Assembly (NCBI RefSeq): GCF_020524905.1
Contig: NZ_JAIVKI010000015.1
Span: forward strand, 62,001 to 126,000
DNA: 64,000 nucleotides
DNA from: Microbulbifer variabilis
GTDB taxonomy: Bacteria > Pseudomonadota > Gammaproteobacteria > Pseudomonadales > Cellvibrionaceae
Reading direction: 5' to 3'
The translations under genes were made by a program, and so were the position numbers. Positions 28,718 to 38,320 of this stretch are shown one piece after another. The notes under the pieces were generated by a model. That model did not search any database. It was not told where the DNA came from and worked only from the letters and a program-made list of their open reading frames with translations. The number at the start of each line of letters is the position of its first letter. The first letter of the stretch is position 1.

Positions 28718-29828
28718 ATGCTGATTCTCTCTGGGCGAACAAGTCAGTACATTTAAACATTGTTTCAATACACTGAGCCTTTTGTTCAGCGTTACCATAA
28801 ATGTGATCAGGCACAAGACTTACTATATGCCTAGCTTGCACACCCAAGATATTCAGTTTCGCTAGGTTATTTATATTTAGATTACTTGCCATTTTGCTAA
28901 CATCTGAACTTTCTACCCAGCTTTTCTTTTGTAAAGAAAGGACCTCACTTAGAAGCCTGCTTGTTAAACTATTCTGTGCATTTGCATCAGCCGCGGGGCG
29001 CTCAAGTAGTCTCGCGGTCTCTCGGCAAGCATCAAGTAATGCCAATAGGGTCTTTAATTCACTCATATTTCTCATTACAGAGATGAGCTCGGAGCTCTCA
29101 ATATTACGGCCGCCACCATGATATTGTGACGAAAGCTTCCTATATAGCTCACCCACTCCAAGATCAAGATAGTGATCTCCGAATTTTTCTCTAAGATCAC
29201 AAAGCACATTGTAAATATTACCAAAGCTAATTGAATGCCCCGACTTGGTGAGATCACTCAATTGGTGTTCGTCTAGTCCTCTTTGCTTCGCGGCATCCAA
29301 AGCACCATAGGACAATACACCCGCTCTAAATTCCAAAGACCTTGATATCGGAGCTAGCTGACGATCGATCTCAGTATATATTTCAGATATATCGGGAACA
29401 GCCCCATTAGAAGCGTCAAGCTGCTCCCTAAGAGATAGCAATGCAAGTCCTTTCTCTGTTATATCCGATGAAATTGATTTAGAAAACTTTATAATTTCTT
29501 CAATCACTTCCGACTTGTTATGTCGATTTTGTTTAATTGCAGCTGAAACTTCACTAACTTTACCGACTTGATGTTGGCTGAGTGCTGATTTCGATAGCTT
29601 TTTTACATCCAAGCCATCGAAGCCTCGGCGGGACTCTTTTGCTCTACTTCGATTTAAATTCTTATATTTATGTAAAAATGAAGAGAATTCCTCCAAACTA
29701 TTGCTTATAGTTTGAAACATCGTTTTACCTGCTTGAGCAGGCTGTATTTCTCTGCTCACACTGTCAATAGCTGTCGGTTTTTCGACAATGCGATTTACTC
29801 CAATTGGCTGACCGCTTTGAGAATTCAT
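28710..29828 (-). CDS. sctW: T3SS gatekeeper SctW (YopN-TyeA fusion type)
   Basis: 372 aa, larger than YopN alone (~290 aa) and matching a YopN plus TyeA fusion, as in InvE/MxiC/CopN-type gatekeepers. A Ser/Gln-rich secretion start is followed by the HrpJ-like helical domain (residues ~70-240) and a TyeA-like C-terminal helical module (~285-372, SLQKKSWVESSDVSKMA ... VPDHIYGNAEQKAQCIETM). No separate tyeA gene is present, supporting the fusion. It blocks premature translocator/effector export. Confidence 0.88.
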   Translation of the reverse strand: MNSQSGQPIGVNRIVEKPTAIDSVSREIQPAQAGKTMFQTISNSLEEFSSFLHKYKNLNRSRAKESRRGFDGLDVKKLSKSALSQHQVGKVSEVSAAIKQNRHNKSEVIEEIIKFSKSISSDITEKGLALLSLREQLDASNGAVPDISEIYTEIDRQLAPISRSLEFRAGVLSYGALDAAKQRGLDEHQLSDLTKSGHSISFGNIYNVLCDLREKFGDHYLDLGVGELYRKLSSQYHGGGRNIESSELISVMRNMSELKTLLALLDACRETARLLERPAADANAQNSLTSRLLSEVLSLQKKSWVESSDVSKMASNLNINNLAKLNILGVQARHIVSLVPDHIYGNAEQKAQCIETMFKCTDLFAQRESAYA

Positions 29829-29863
29829 CAGAATACCTTATTTATCAAACAAGCAGGCAATAG

Positions 29864-30646
29864 TTAGGCATTAGTATTATTATCTGCATTGATTAGACTA
29901 GTGGAAATTCTATCATTAAATAGCTTCTTCAATGCTCTCTCTAGAACCCCCCTCTCTTTCAAAGTAAGGCTTCGTGAATTTAGGCCAATAGAAAATTCCC
30001 CCAGCTCAAAAAATTGCACTTCAGATACATCCAAGCTATAGGTCGTCAGAACATGACTTATGGAATCATCGATATGTATACCAGAGATACATAGCGCATC
30101 AATTTTCCTACTACTCAGCATGTCAAGACATTGATTAACTGACCTGCAATCAATAAATGAATCTGAATAAGCATGAGAGCTTAACAAATTTGAATTGATA
30201 CCCAGCTGGATCCCTGGCGGTATATATCCAACCGATTTTACTTTAGAGAAAAAAACATGCTTATCATATGTATTTATGAGATTTTTCCGCTCAGTTAGTG
30301 CCAGGTAATGAAGAGATAACTCTTCTATTGGAAATGATTTCCAGTTGGTGACTTGCGAGTCGTACTCAATGGTGTTTGAAGCACTAATCACTATATCGTA
30401 ATTACCCAACATCAATTCTTTTTTGAGCTCTCGAACAGGCAGGAATTCGATAGAAAAAGGTACTTCGTCTCGCAAAAATGGGTCACTTGGAAATAGAATT
30501 TCTGTAGCCTTTTGTGTCACGGCATTGTTGACTTGCACACCTATACTTAAAGTTTGAAAAAGGTCTTGTTCATTAACCGGTTTGCTTGCGCAACCACACA
30601 GCACGGAGATACTAAGTAGAAAAACAAAAAAACTTCTTAAATACAC
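29864..30646 (-). CDS. Lipoprotein with periplasmic solute-binding-like fold
   Basis: 260 aa. The lipobox VLCGC gives Cys19. The body resembles family-3 solute-binding proteins: LSIGVQVNNAVTQ, VPFSIEFLPVRELKKELMLGNYDIVISASN, then ...FIDCRSVNQCLDMLSSRKIDALCISG. It overlaps the ExsA-like gene by 10 bp and precedes sctW, so it is locked into the T3SS regulatory operon. In Ysc systems a lipoprotein pilotin (YscW) lies near the regulator, but this fold differs. A periplasmic sensor or modified pilotin role is possible. Confidence 0.6.
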   Translation of the reverse strand: MYLRSFFVFLLSISVLCGCASKPVNEQDLFQTLSIGVQVNNAVTQKATEILFPSDPFLRDEVPFSIEFLPVRELKKELMLGNYDIVISASNTIEYDSQVTNWKSFPIEELSLHYLALTERKNLINTYDKHVFFSKVKSVGYIPPGIQLGINSNLLSSHAYSDSFIDCRSVNQCLDMLSSRKIDALCISGIHIDDSISHVLTTYSLDVSEVQFFELGEFSIGLNSRSLTLKERGVLERALKKLFNDRISTSLINADNNTNA

Positions 30647-31539
30647 TTCTGCCTAGCCTCTGAAGGTGATACGCCATACTTAGACTTATATAATTGCGTA
30701 AAATATGACTGACTGGAAAACCCACTTTCAATGGCAATATCTACTAACCGTTTACTTGTCGTACGTAATTGAATATCAGCATGCCTGAGTCGTCTTTCAT
30801 TAACCCATGATTTTGGGGATGATTCTCTAAATACCTGGCCAAACATATTTTTAAAGGATGTTAAGCTCATACCTATATTTTTAGCATAAGTAGCTATGGA
30901 CCAGTTTTTTGTGATGTTAGCTTCCATGAACCGTCTAAATTTTTCCTGCGCTGGATTTACCCGATTAAGCAACTCGTCGGCCAGTATTTGTCCATGATCA
31001 CTTTTTAATTTCAACAATAACAACTCTTCTAATTTGAGAGCATTTAACCCATGATCATCTAATCGACTAAACAACCTAAATGAATCCAGCGTCAACCGTG
31101 TCAAATCACAACTAGGAAATATAATAGGGGCTTTACCTTTCGGTAGAACAGATTTAACCATTTTAAGTGCCTGCTTTTTATTAAGCAAAGCGTTATCATA
31201 TCTTTCGTAGAACCTAGTCAGCATTGCTGCACGAATACCAACACATATTACAACTACATCTTGTTCTTTGAGATCATTGGTTAGCTCAAATTCTTCATCA
31301 AAGCCTGCAAGCCAAACCTGCCCCATTGTTAACTCAAAGCTCGATTGATCATATTTAATACTTGCAGAGCCCGTAACCATCATAACCAGATTTACAAAAG
31401 GTGAAAATGTGAGCACGACAGATTTGCCACGTGGAATTGAGTATGTCTTTAACTCAAAAAGATCACCACAATGCTGGCACTCAACAACCACATCTCTATT
31501 GCTGAATCTATCTTGTCCCTTACAGGAGGGAATATTCAT
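30637..31539 (-). CDS. exsA: AraC-family T3SS activator, ExsA/LcrF-like
   Basis: 300 aa. The N-terminal beta-sandwich-like regulatory domain opens with CQHCGDLFELKTYSIPRGK, and the C-terminal AraC DNA-binding domain has two helix-turn-helices (SIATYAKNIGMSLTSFKNMF at ~203-225; RLVDIAIESGFSSQSYFTQLY at ~258-280). Length and layout equal ExsA/VirF/LcrF, which activate T3SS promoters. It lies between sctB-like and sctW genes. Boxes before many units in this window are its plausible targets. No exsC/D/E-like anti-activator genes were seen. Confidence 0.85.
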   Translation of the reverse strand: MNIPSCKGQDRFSNRDVVVECQHCGDLFELKTYSIPRGKSVVLTFSPFVNLVMMVTGSASIKYDQSSFELTMGQVWLAGFDEEFELTNDLKEQDVVVICVGIRAAMLTRFYERYDNALLNKKQALKMVKSVLPKGKAPIIFPSCDLTRLTLDSFRLFSRLDDHGLNALKLEELLLLKLKSDHGQILADELLNRVNPAQEKFRRFMEANITKNWSIATYAKNIGMSLTSFKNMFGQVFRESSPKSWVNERRLRHADIQLRTTSKRLVDIAIESGFSSQSYFTQLYKSKYGVSPSEARQKCI

Positions 31540-31603
31540 ATTTTTGACTGCTCTATTTTGAATCTTTTTTTATGCCCACATTTTGTCGTCAAATATTAAG
31601 TAT

Positions 31604-32350
31604 CTAGACTATTGATTTCGATAAAGCATTTATCGTTGAACTTTGATGGGAATGTATATCATTGATCATTGATGTGATTGTACCTATTAGACTGTCAATT
31701 GTACTAATATGAGAATTAGCCAAATCGCCATCCTGTCTTTCAAGATTCATTTCTGCATCTAGCTCTGCCTGCATTGCTTGCAATATTGCTTGAAGCTCCT
31801 CCGCTTCAGCATTAAGCCTATCAATTTTTGCTTCAAATTGTTTTTGTACAGCTGATGCAAGATGTCCACCAGCACCACTACCACCCCCTCCTGAGCTATC
31901 GCCCAAGCTCAATACACCCATAACTCCGCTCGTTATTGCCATTCGCATTTTTATATCTGCAGCTTCAAACCTCTTATCTTTAATTTCTTTTGCCGCTTCA
32001 ATAATTTCATCTCTTTTTTCTAATGCAGTATCAAATTGATCAATATATTTCTTGATGCGAATTGAGGACTCAGTTTCTCTCACCTCCCTAAAGATTGACT
32101 TTAGGTGGTTGTTTAGGGTATTCACCAGACCATAGATATGATTGTTGTGAGCAAAAGCACTTAGAAAACTCTGAACCATATCATCTGATTCACTACTTAG
32201 TGCCTTATAGTTGTTATTGACATCTTCAACATTCGTTATAGGCGCTCTAGCCTCTCTAGCTAAAGTGCCTTTTTTTTCTTTTAAGTCCGGCATTTCTTTA
32301 CGAGATACACCATCTGTACCTACTACAAAGCTTCCATCTATCGGATTCAT
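31604..32350 (-). CDS. sctB: Candidate minor translocator SctB (SseD/YopD-like)
   Basis: 248 aa, no Sec signal. Helical throughout, with one moderately hydrophobic segment (MRMAITSGVMGVLSLG, ~residues 134-150) followed by a Gly/Ser hinge, then a coiled coil (FEAKIDRLNAEAEELQAILQ) and a helical tail. This equals the SctB plan of one membrane segment plus coiled coil, as in SseD. The tip/translocator operon at 40-43.7 kb encodes SctA and SctE but no SctB, so this protein fills the gap. An effector role is the alternative. Confidence 0.5.
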   Translation of the reverse strand: MNPIDGSFVVGTDGVSRKEMPDLKEKKGTLAREARAPITNVEDVNNNYKALSSESDDMVQSFLSAFAHNNHIYGLVNTLNNHLKSIFREVRETESSIRIKKYIDQFDTALEKRDEIIEAAKEIKDKRFEAADIKMRMAITSGVMGVLSLGDSSGGGGSGAGGHLASAVQKQFEAKIDRLNAEAEELQAILQAMQAELDAEMNLERQDGDLANSHISTIDSLIGTITSMINDIHSHQSSTINALSKSIV

Positions 32351-32553
32351 AGTTTAACCATTAAAATTGCGGAATGAATTTAGATTTATTGTGAGTATTT
32401 ACCTGCAATGTTCTCAGAGATTTTCCGATACGCGGCCGCTCAAACATATTTTTCCCTATTCAGTTTCTCAACACACTCAAAATTGAACCTACAAACGGCC
32501 CACTTACCTCTCGAGCAGTACAGCTTGCCTACCAACAAACCTATGGTTTATCT

Positions 32554-32622
32554 ATATTACGTAGCTGCAAGAATGACGCTTTAGATTTCTTGTCAGTTTT
32601 TTAGATTCTAGTCTTTTTTTTT
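32554..32622 (-). promoter_or_regulatory. Putative T3SS activator box and -10, sctB-exsA-sctW operon
   Basis: Minus strand: GACTAGAATCTAAAAAACTG, then ACAAGAAATCTAAAG (ends at 32579 side), followed after 19 nt by TAATAT (32554-32559). The upstream AGAC half-site is 30 nt before CTAAAGC, the same spacing (30-31) as at three other promoters. This would make the activator gene autoregulated. Confidence 0.6.
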
Positions 32623-33026
32623 AGCACGATGATTCAATTATGTGAACTTGGCTTGAAGACACCTATACCTGCTTTATAAGTATCAGCTAGGTTAGATTAT
32701 CGAAGACCATGTGATATCTACAATTTGAAGCTCATCCAAGATTCAATTTATACTTATTCTTAGTTGGAGCAAGATACATCAAGCACTGCTTATACCACTT
32801 CATTGTCTAAAAACCCGAATAACGGCAGAATAAAATTCTGCAGTTGATCCTTTTGCTATGATTCAGTTTTAGATCATTCAACCCAGACTAGTGTTAGTAG
32901 AGCAGGCCGCCGTTTGAACCACCGTTTGAATTACCGTTGTAATTTTCAGTAGAAGCTTCTTTCGATATTGATAACACTATGAGCCTATCGATTGAGTCCA
33001 CTCTGTTCTATCCTCCGAGCAACTCT

Positions 33027-33229
33027 AGGGAGCCCCTGAATGACTCAGTAATGCCTCTGGCTAGCGGTTCACTATCAAGGTGCGGTTTCGCAGGAATGTC
33101 TAGACCTTTCAAGAAGTCGCAACACAGAGTGTGAACCGCTCTAAAATCCCCGTAGGGTGGGCTTTGAAGGCTACATCTACAGCCTTCAAAGCCCGCAGAG
33201 GTATTATGGAATTATTCAGTGATCCTTAG
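33027..33229 (+). mobile_element. MITE-like repeat, copy A
   Basis: Starts TAGGGAGCCCCTGAATGA and ends GGAATTATTCAGTGATCCTTA, imperfect terminal inverted repeats. The interior carries GCGGTTCAC ... GTGAACCGC, a second nested inverted repeat. About 200 bp, no ORF of its own. Ends abut TCTAG/TTAGA-like bases, as in the other copies. Confidence 0.65.
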
Positions 33230-33583
33230 ATTAAGTTACATTTGAAACTATGTAATGCCGGCATAGAACTTACCTTATATGGTAGCTAGTTGATCAAATA
33301 GAGAAGCTGGCCAGTCTTGACAAACCTGAACCGTTATGCGTAAATAGGTTGACATATGGTACGTCTATCTATATACAGCAGCATAGGCAAGGCTACAGTA
33401 TCGAGGTAATATCCAGCGTACTAGTATTGTCAAATGATTGATAGAAGTGGTTGCCTGTTTCCTTCAGAAGCAATATAGAAGCCTGTCAGCGTCCTTTGCA
33501 GAAGAAATTTATAACCGCGAATGATGGTAATGGGCTCGACTACATTAATAACGAATCCACGACTTAAGGTAACCGCTAAAACC

Positions 33584-33792
33584 TAATGAGCTTCTGAATA
33601 ATTCCTTGATTCCTCTCGCCTTCAGAGCGGTTCACAATTAAGGCGAGGCTTCGCAGGAATGCCTAGACCTTTCAAGAAGTCGCAATACAGAGTGTGAACC
33701 GCTCTAAAACCCCCGTAGGGCGGGCTTTGAAGGCTACATCTGCTGCGTTGCAGGCTCGCAGACGTATTACGGAATTATTCAAAGACCTCTTA
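33584..33792 (+). mobile_element. MITE-like repeat, copy B
   Basis: TAATGAGCTTCTGAATAATTCC at the left and GGAATTATTCAAAGACCTCTTA at the right. The interior is nearly identical to copy A, with AGAGCGGTTCACA (near 33625) and TGTGAACCGCTCT forming a perfect nested inverted repeat. Confidence 0.68.
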
Positions 33793-34058
33793 GTGCTTAG
33801 GATAACATTTAAGCTCTTCTCTAAAACGATACGTTATACCCACCCCCCTGAAAAGTTGACCTGGATATCTCTGAGTTTTTCGAGGTAGTTTTAATGAAAC
33901 GATCATACCGCGAAGAATCTGCGGTAGCTGTATAGGGTTTCACGTTTAAATTTCAAATTATAGGTTGTTTGCTTCGAATTCTCTCAAAAGGAAATCCTAG
34001 CGATGTTTTTTTGATTGTTTGTTTTTATTGTGAGATGCTGTTAATTTAAAAGATACTC

Positions 34059-34095
34059 ATCACAGCAATAACTGCATTATATTGCTGTGATTTTT
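34059..34095 (+). terminator. Rho-independent terminator-like hairpin
   Basis: ATCACAGCAATA (34059-34070) pairs perfectly with TATTGCTGTGAT (34080-34091) and is followed by TTTTT. No gene ends just upstream on this strand, so it may insulate the next promoter (box at 34136). Confidence 0.6.
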
Positions 34096-34135
34096 ATATG
34101 TGAGAAAATAAAAACTACACACTTGCGCAAAAGGT

Positions 34136-34201
34136 AAAAATGACTAAAAATTATAAAATAGTTTAAAAATCTAAAGCCCGGCGCTTCTATATCAGCTAGT
34201 C
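34136..34201 (+). promoter_or_regulatory. Putative T3SS activator box, 124-aa gene
   Basis: AAAAATGACTAAAAATTATA, then TTTAAAAATCTAAAG. TGAC at 34141 is 30 nt before CTAAAGC. A -10-like CTAGTC lies 19 nt downstream at 34196. The gene starts at 34431. Confidence 0.5.
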
Positions 34202-34430
34202 TTATATAAAACTAGTAACTGACTCAATGAAACGCTTTGCACCTGTTGAACAGCTGATTAGTTCTTTAGTGTCGGCGAATTTAGGTTTGAGGGGCTAGGC
34301 GTTTAACAATGTGATATTTGGGGTTAACACCTTCTTAGAAATGATACATTGCCCAGCGAGGTCAGTTTACCGGTTAGAAACTGACGCCCCGTAATACCGC
34401 CGAATAAAGATATTAAGAGCTAAATTTACT

Positions 34431-34805
34431 ATGCCTAAAATTACAATGTTAAATAATGTTACTAAAATTGGCGTAAAAGGCCCTGGAATTAAGGAAGCAT
34501 CAAACTCGGACAAGAGCCCCCAAACGGCCACGAGCAAGTTTTCCCAAGTACGTAATTCTGCGTCTCCAGGACTAGATAATACCTTGAAAACAAGTATTTT
34601 TTCCCATCCGAAATCTATTGTTAGTGTAGATTCCTGCATCAACCTTGATAACCCCAAGCACACCTTAATTCACCTTTTGCAACATCTAAGCACAATAATT
34701 GCAGAAAGCAACCCTGCAAGTGCAAAGGATAAAATTGACCAAATATGTATGATGATTCAAACGGCCGAACAAAGAATCTGTGGCAATGGTTCCGGTAGTG
34801 GTTAA
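34431..34805 (+). CDS. Small T3SS-regulon protein, paralogue of the 47.5-kb gene
   Basis: 124 aa, soluble. The C-terminal half (HTLIHLLQHLSTIIAESNPA SAKDKIDQICMMIQTAEQR) aligns by pattern with residues ~70-113 of the 116-aa protein at 47484 (QALINLMENLTQTMSEDSFP SADQKINAV..). Both are preceded by the same type of box with TGAC 30 nt from CTAAAGC. The N-terminal part is Ser/Thr/Asn-rich. It is probably a small secreted substrate or chaperone; function unknown. An antisense ORF here is a shadow. Confidence 0.55.
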   Translation: MPKITMLNNVTKIGVKGPGIKEASNSDKSPQTATSKFSQVRNSASPGLDNTLKTSIFSHPKSIVSVDSCINLDNPKHTLIHLLQHLSTIIAESNPASAKDKIDQICMMIQTAEQRICGNGSGSG

Positions 34806-35305
34806 TACCTCTTGCTTTAACATGAAGACATTGAACGATAGATAAACTACTTCATTTTACGGTGTCTACCTATTCTCAATAAGTAGTTCGCCTCGCCGAT
34901 ATGAACCATCTGCTACTTTCACGTCGGCATTTTTATAACCAAAACTCTAAATGAATCCCTCCTTCTATTTTAACCGGAGAAAGAACATTACAATCAGCCC
35001 GGTTGATGCACTTTTATTAGTCCAACTCACCCAGATGCATGCGATAGAACTTTATCAAGAGCTGTCGGCACTATCTTTATTGATACACAAATTTAACTAC
35101 AATCTTTAATCGTTGCACCATATGCATTGAAGGCATTTAATTCCATTGTTAAAAAATGAACTTTATTTTTAATATTGGCCTTTTAATCACTAAAAGGCAG
35201 ATCAAATTTACCAGATAGGATACAATAGTTATAGCTACTGAGCTTAAGAATAGGAACTTCATAAGTCCTCTTGTAAATTGGATCATTTGTTTTTTAAGTA
35301 GAAGA
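34806..35305. other. 500-bp AT-rich gap, nothing recognised
   Basis: Between two small plus-strand genes. No box, MITE end or stable hairpin was found, only short AT-rich stretches. Confidence 0.4.
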
Positions 35306-35638
35306 ATGTCGACCAAAGATTATAACCAACAATTAAACCGCCTTGCTGAATTAATTTGGGAAAACGAGGCAGATGCATCCTTCAAGGAAAATAGAGAAAC
35401 TCCACCTGAACTTCCCCCAGTAAAATACCCAAGTGAAGTATTGTGGGGAAAATGGGGTGGCCATTACATTGTTATTGTACGTTATATATCAGGTCGAAAA
35501 GTGACAAATATAAAGAAGCCTGAAAAATATCCCGATGAAGCTTCAGGAAGCGCAGCAGCGCTAAATATCATTAGAGCGTATCCGAAGGCCGCCATTCGCT
35601 ATCTTCCTTCTCATGAATTAGCAATATACCTTTTATAA
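35306..35638 (+). CDS. Hypothetical 110-aa protein
   Basis: A soluble protein with an acidic, proline-bearing N-terminal part (ENRETPPELPPVKYP) and a compact C-terminal part with strand-like YIVIVRYISGRKVTNIKKP. A purine-rich stretch (AGTAGAAG) precedes the ATG. No family recognised and no T3SS box upstream. Confidence 0.5.
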   Translation: MSTKDYNQQLNRLAELIWENEADASFKENRETPPELPPVKYPSEVLWGKWGGHYIVIVRYISGRKVTNIKKPEKYPDEASGSAAALNIIRAYPKAAIRYLPSHELAIYLL

Positions 35639-35794
35639 TTGGTTGCACTAATTCTCTGGTGATATCCTTCCATAATCTGAAACCAGTCAAAATAGAGGAT
35701 AGTCTTATCTTGTTTCCAAATACAATCCTGGCCACACCAGAGGCTTCTGGGGCCAGTAATATCTCTGGTCCCAGAACCATGGGAAAGAAGTCAC

Positions 35795-37384
35795 TTATCT
35801 AGTATTAGAGATAAATTTACGTACCTCCTCAACAAATACTTTTGATGCCGGCTCGCGCCCTAGTAATAAATGCCCATCGCTCTCTAGGCCAACAAATCTA
35901 GCTTTTGGAATACTTGATGCAATATCGCATGCAGTTTTTACCGGAATCCGCTGATCTCTTAGAGAATGAATAACTAATGTGGGAACGCTGACTTTCTTTA
36001 GTTGTTGGATCACGTTAATGCCTCCAAACACCGAAAGAAAGCGAACTGCATTTTCCGGAGAGGTTGTAAGGCGTTGAAACTCGTTGAACCAGGCCAACTC
36101 GTTGGCATTAGCACTTGGCATAAATGTTGAGGAGAAGATCTGCCTGTACGCAGGATTATCTTGCCCCCAACCAACCTTTGTAAGAGTCATTATCGCTTCT
36201 CTTTCTTTTATAACGGACTCTGTAGCTCCAATCCGCCAACCGGCAGCGTATCCTCCAAACAAGATAAGTTGCTTTACCTTTTCGGGATGCCGGACTGCAT
36301 ATTCGATAGATACGGCGGCCCCTTGAGAAATACCAAGCAGTGTAAAATTATCAACGCCACAGGAATCAACAACAATTTCAAGGTCTGATACGAATGATTC
36401 AAAAGTAATATTCTCAACATCCCAATCTGAAAGACCATTGCCCCGTTCATCGTAACGTATAAACCGGTGATCTAAAGACAGCTCTCGAAACAAAGGGCTC
36501 CAAATTGGAGAATCCCAGTCATACTCCAAATGACTCAGCCAATTAGCGGCCTTAACAATAGGGGGGCCTTCACCAATTGTTGCATACGCAATGCGAGCGC
36601 CATCCGAGGCAGTGCAGAATTCAATTTTCTGCTCTGTAAGAAGTTTGCGTTCAAGGAGATGTGCACTGGTCTGAACTGGGTCGGCCTCTACCTCAGCTGG
36701 CTTATAAGGTGACCAAGCCATTCCGGCCTTTCTAAACCTTTCCGCCATTTTGGGTCTTATGCTGGCCATTTCCCGTGTAAGCCCGAGCCTATCTATCTTT
36801 TTCAAAAGCTGAGTGGCTGCCTGGGGGTTATAGGGTTCGAGGGTCTCCCAGTACCGTGCCCACCTTAGTTGCTCGGGAGGTGAGATGTCTGGATGAGTTG
36901 ATAGGCGGGATAGTATTTTGCCACGCAAAAGCCCTACCTCCTCTCGCTCGGCAAGCAGCCATTGCTGGAATAACTCTTGTTCAGGCAGATCTATCCCCTC
37001 AAGAAATGGTTCCTTCAGCTCAGAATTGATAGCCGTGAGGTCGTCTGCAGATAAATCAGGGGATTCAAGCTTAGATGCAATAGACTTAATATCAATTTGA
37101 ATATCATCTGTCTTTAGGCTCACCCTCTCGCGATCTGCAATCAGGCGGTTTTTGTCGGGTGTATTAACAAAAGGGCGTATTTTACTTAACGACCACCTTA
37201 AAGATGCTCTTGGATCATCTGGTAACTCCCAGAAGATTTCACATAATCGATCACGACGATGCGGTCGTGCGGCCAATGCCAAGAACGCGAGAAGCGCTCG
37301 TGTCCTCTTAGATCGGGGAAGACTAACCCGATCTCCATCACGATAAACAGCCAACTCTCCAAGCAGTTGGATTTTTATACCCAT
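35795..37384 (-). CDS. BTAD/SARP-like domain fused to an alpha/beta hydrolase
   Basis: 529 aa. Residues 1-~100 form a winged-helix, OmpR/SARP-type DNA-binding domain (IQLLGELAVYRDGDRVSLPRSKRTRALLAFLAL ... RASLRWSLSKIR). Residues ~100-220 match the bacterial transcriptional activator (BTAD) helical region. Residues ~250-529 are an alpha/beta hydrolase with nucleophile Ser353 in GISQG, Asp477 and His505 (ESDGHLLLG). Such fusions occur as putative regulators that may sense or hydrolyse a small ester. Flanking DNA shows no operon partner. Confidence 0.85.
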   Translation of the reverse strand: MGIKIQLLGELAVYRDGDRVSLPRSKRTRALLAFLALAARPHRRDRLCEIFWELPDDPRASLRWSLSKIRPFVNTPDKNRLIADRERVSLKTDDIQIDIKSIASKLESPDLSADDLTAINSELKEPFLEGIDLPEQELFQQWLLAEREEVGLLRGKILSRLSTHPDISPPEQLRWARYWETLEPYNPQAATQLLKKIDRLGLTREMASIRPKMAERFRKAGMAWSPYKPAEVEADPVQTSAHLLERKLLTEQKIEFCTASDGARIAYATIGEGPPIVKAANWLSHLEYDWDSPIWSPLFRELSLDHRFIRYDERGNGLSDWDVENITFESFVSDLEIVVDSCGVDNFTLLGISQGAAVSIEYAVRHPEKVKQLILFGGYAAGWRIGATESVIKEREAIMTLTKVGWGQDNPAYRQIFSSTFMPSANANELAWFNEFQRLTTSPENAVRFLSVFGGINVIQQLKKVSVPTLVIHSLRDQRIPVKTACDIASSIPKARFVGLESDGHLLLGREPASKVFVEEVRKFISNTR

Positions 37385-37858
37385 AGCCTAAGTACTTTCT
37401 TATTAATTCAATAGTGTTCTTAACCAAATGAATGAAGTTTCAAGATCAACGTAAATAAGTTCACTACCACTCCGAACACAGCAAGCAAAACCCCCGGCAT
37501 AAATGACTTTTGAAGTTTATTAAGCTAAAGGGATATGCAATTTTATCCTCCATCACATTGGCTAGCCGTATAGAAGCTGGCGTGCAGGTGAGAAGTAATA
37601 ACCACATAAATATGGAGCATTTATTCGGGTGGCAACCTACTAAAGCCGAACCCATTTGGCCCTAAATTCTAGCACTTGCCTCGTTAATATGATAGGCATC
37701 AATTAGATTAATATTTAACCGGCACTTCCGGCCAAAAATTGGCCAAATCCTTATGCATCAGGGTTGTGAATGAACATCATTCTATTATGCGCTGTTAATA
37801 TCAAGCAAAGATGTCACCAAATAGCAACTCAAACATGAGAAAGGAGATACCGAAGACC

Positions 37859-38313
37859 TAAGGAGCCTCTGAATATTTCCGTGTTGCCTCTGGCATTCAG
37901 AGCGGTTCACAATCAAGGTGCAGCTTCGCAGGAATGTCTAGAGCTTTCAAGAAGTCGCAACACGGAGTGTGAATCGCTCTTAAAGCCCCGAAGGGCGAGC
38001 TTTGAAGGCTGCATGGACCCTAAATGACCTATGCTTTTGTATTATCGAAAAGAGTTTCTATAAAATATTTTTGCAGCTTTGACTCCTATATTGGAAAATA
38101 AATCCAAGCCATTATTTTCTCCACTTAAGGGGCAATATGGCAAGTGGCTTCAATGTGAAGTGTTACCACTTGACTAGCCCATAGGGTAGGCCTTGAAGGC
38201 CACAGATACGGGGTTTTAGTCTTGCATGGGCTAAGCACATTCACGGTGAGCTGCACCTCACACCAACAGGCTTAGTGTTCCGCTTGGATAACATGAAATT
38301 ATCAGAGACTCCC
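37859..38313 (+). mobile_element. MITE-like repeat, copy C, interrupted
   Basis: Left end TAAGGAGCCTCTGAATATTTCC and right end GAAATTATCAGAGACTCCC. The interior matches the other copies at both ends (AGAGCGGTTCACA ... TGTGAATCGCTCT; later CCTTGAAGGCCACAG), but a stretch around 38010-38160 is unrelated. So a second insertion or a fusion of two copies is likely. The right end abuts the 3' end of ispG. Confidence 0.55.
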
Positions 38314-38320
38314 TGGGTAT

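Noticed and set aside
33694..33888. 64-aa ORF, with similar ORFs at 43821, 47054 and 59185
   Set aside because: All lie inside MITE-like copies and reflect the repeat, not a conserved gene.
34367..34663. 98-aa minus-strand ORF with hydrophobic C-terminus
   Set aside because: Antisense to the 124-aa gene, which has a box, a sensible start and a paralogue.
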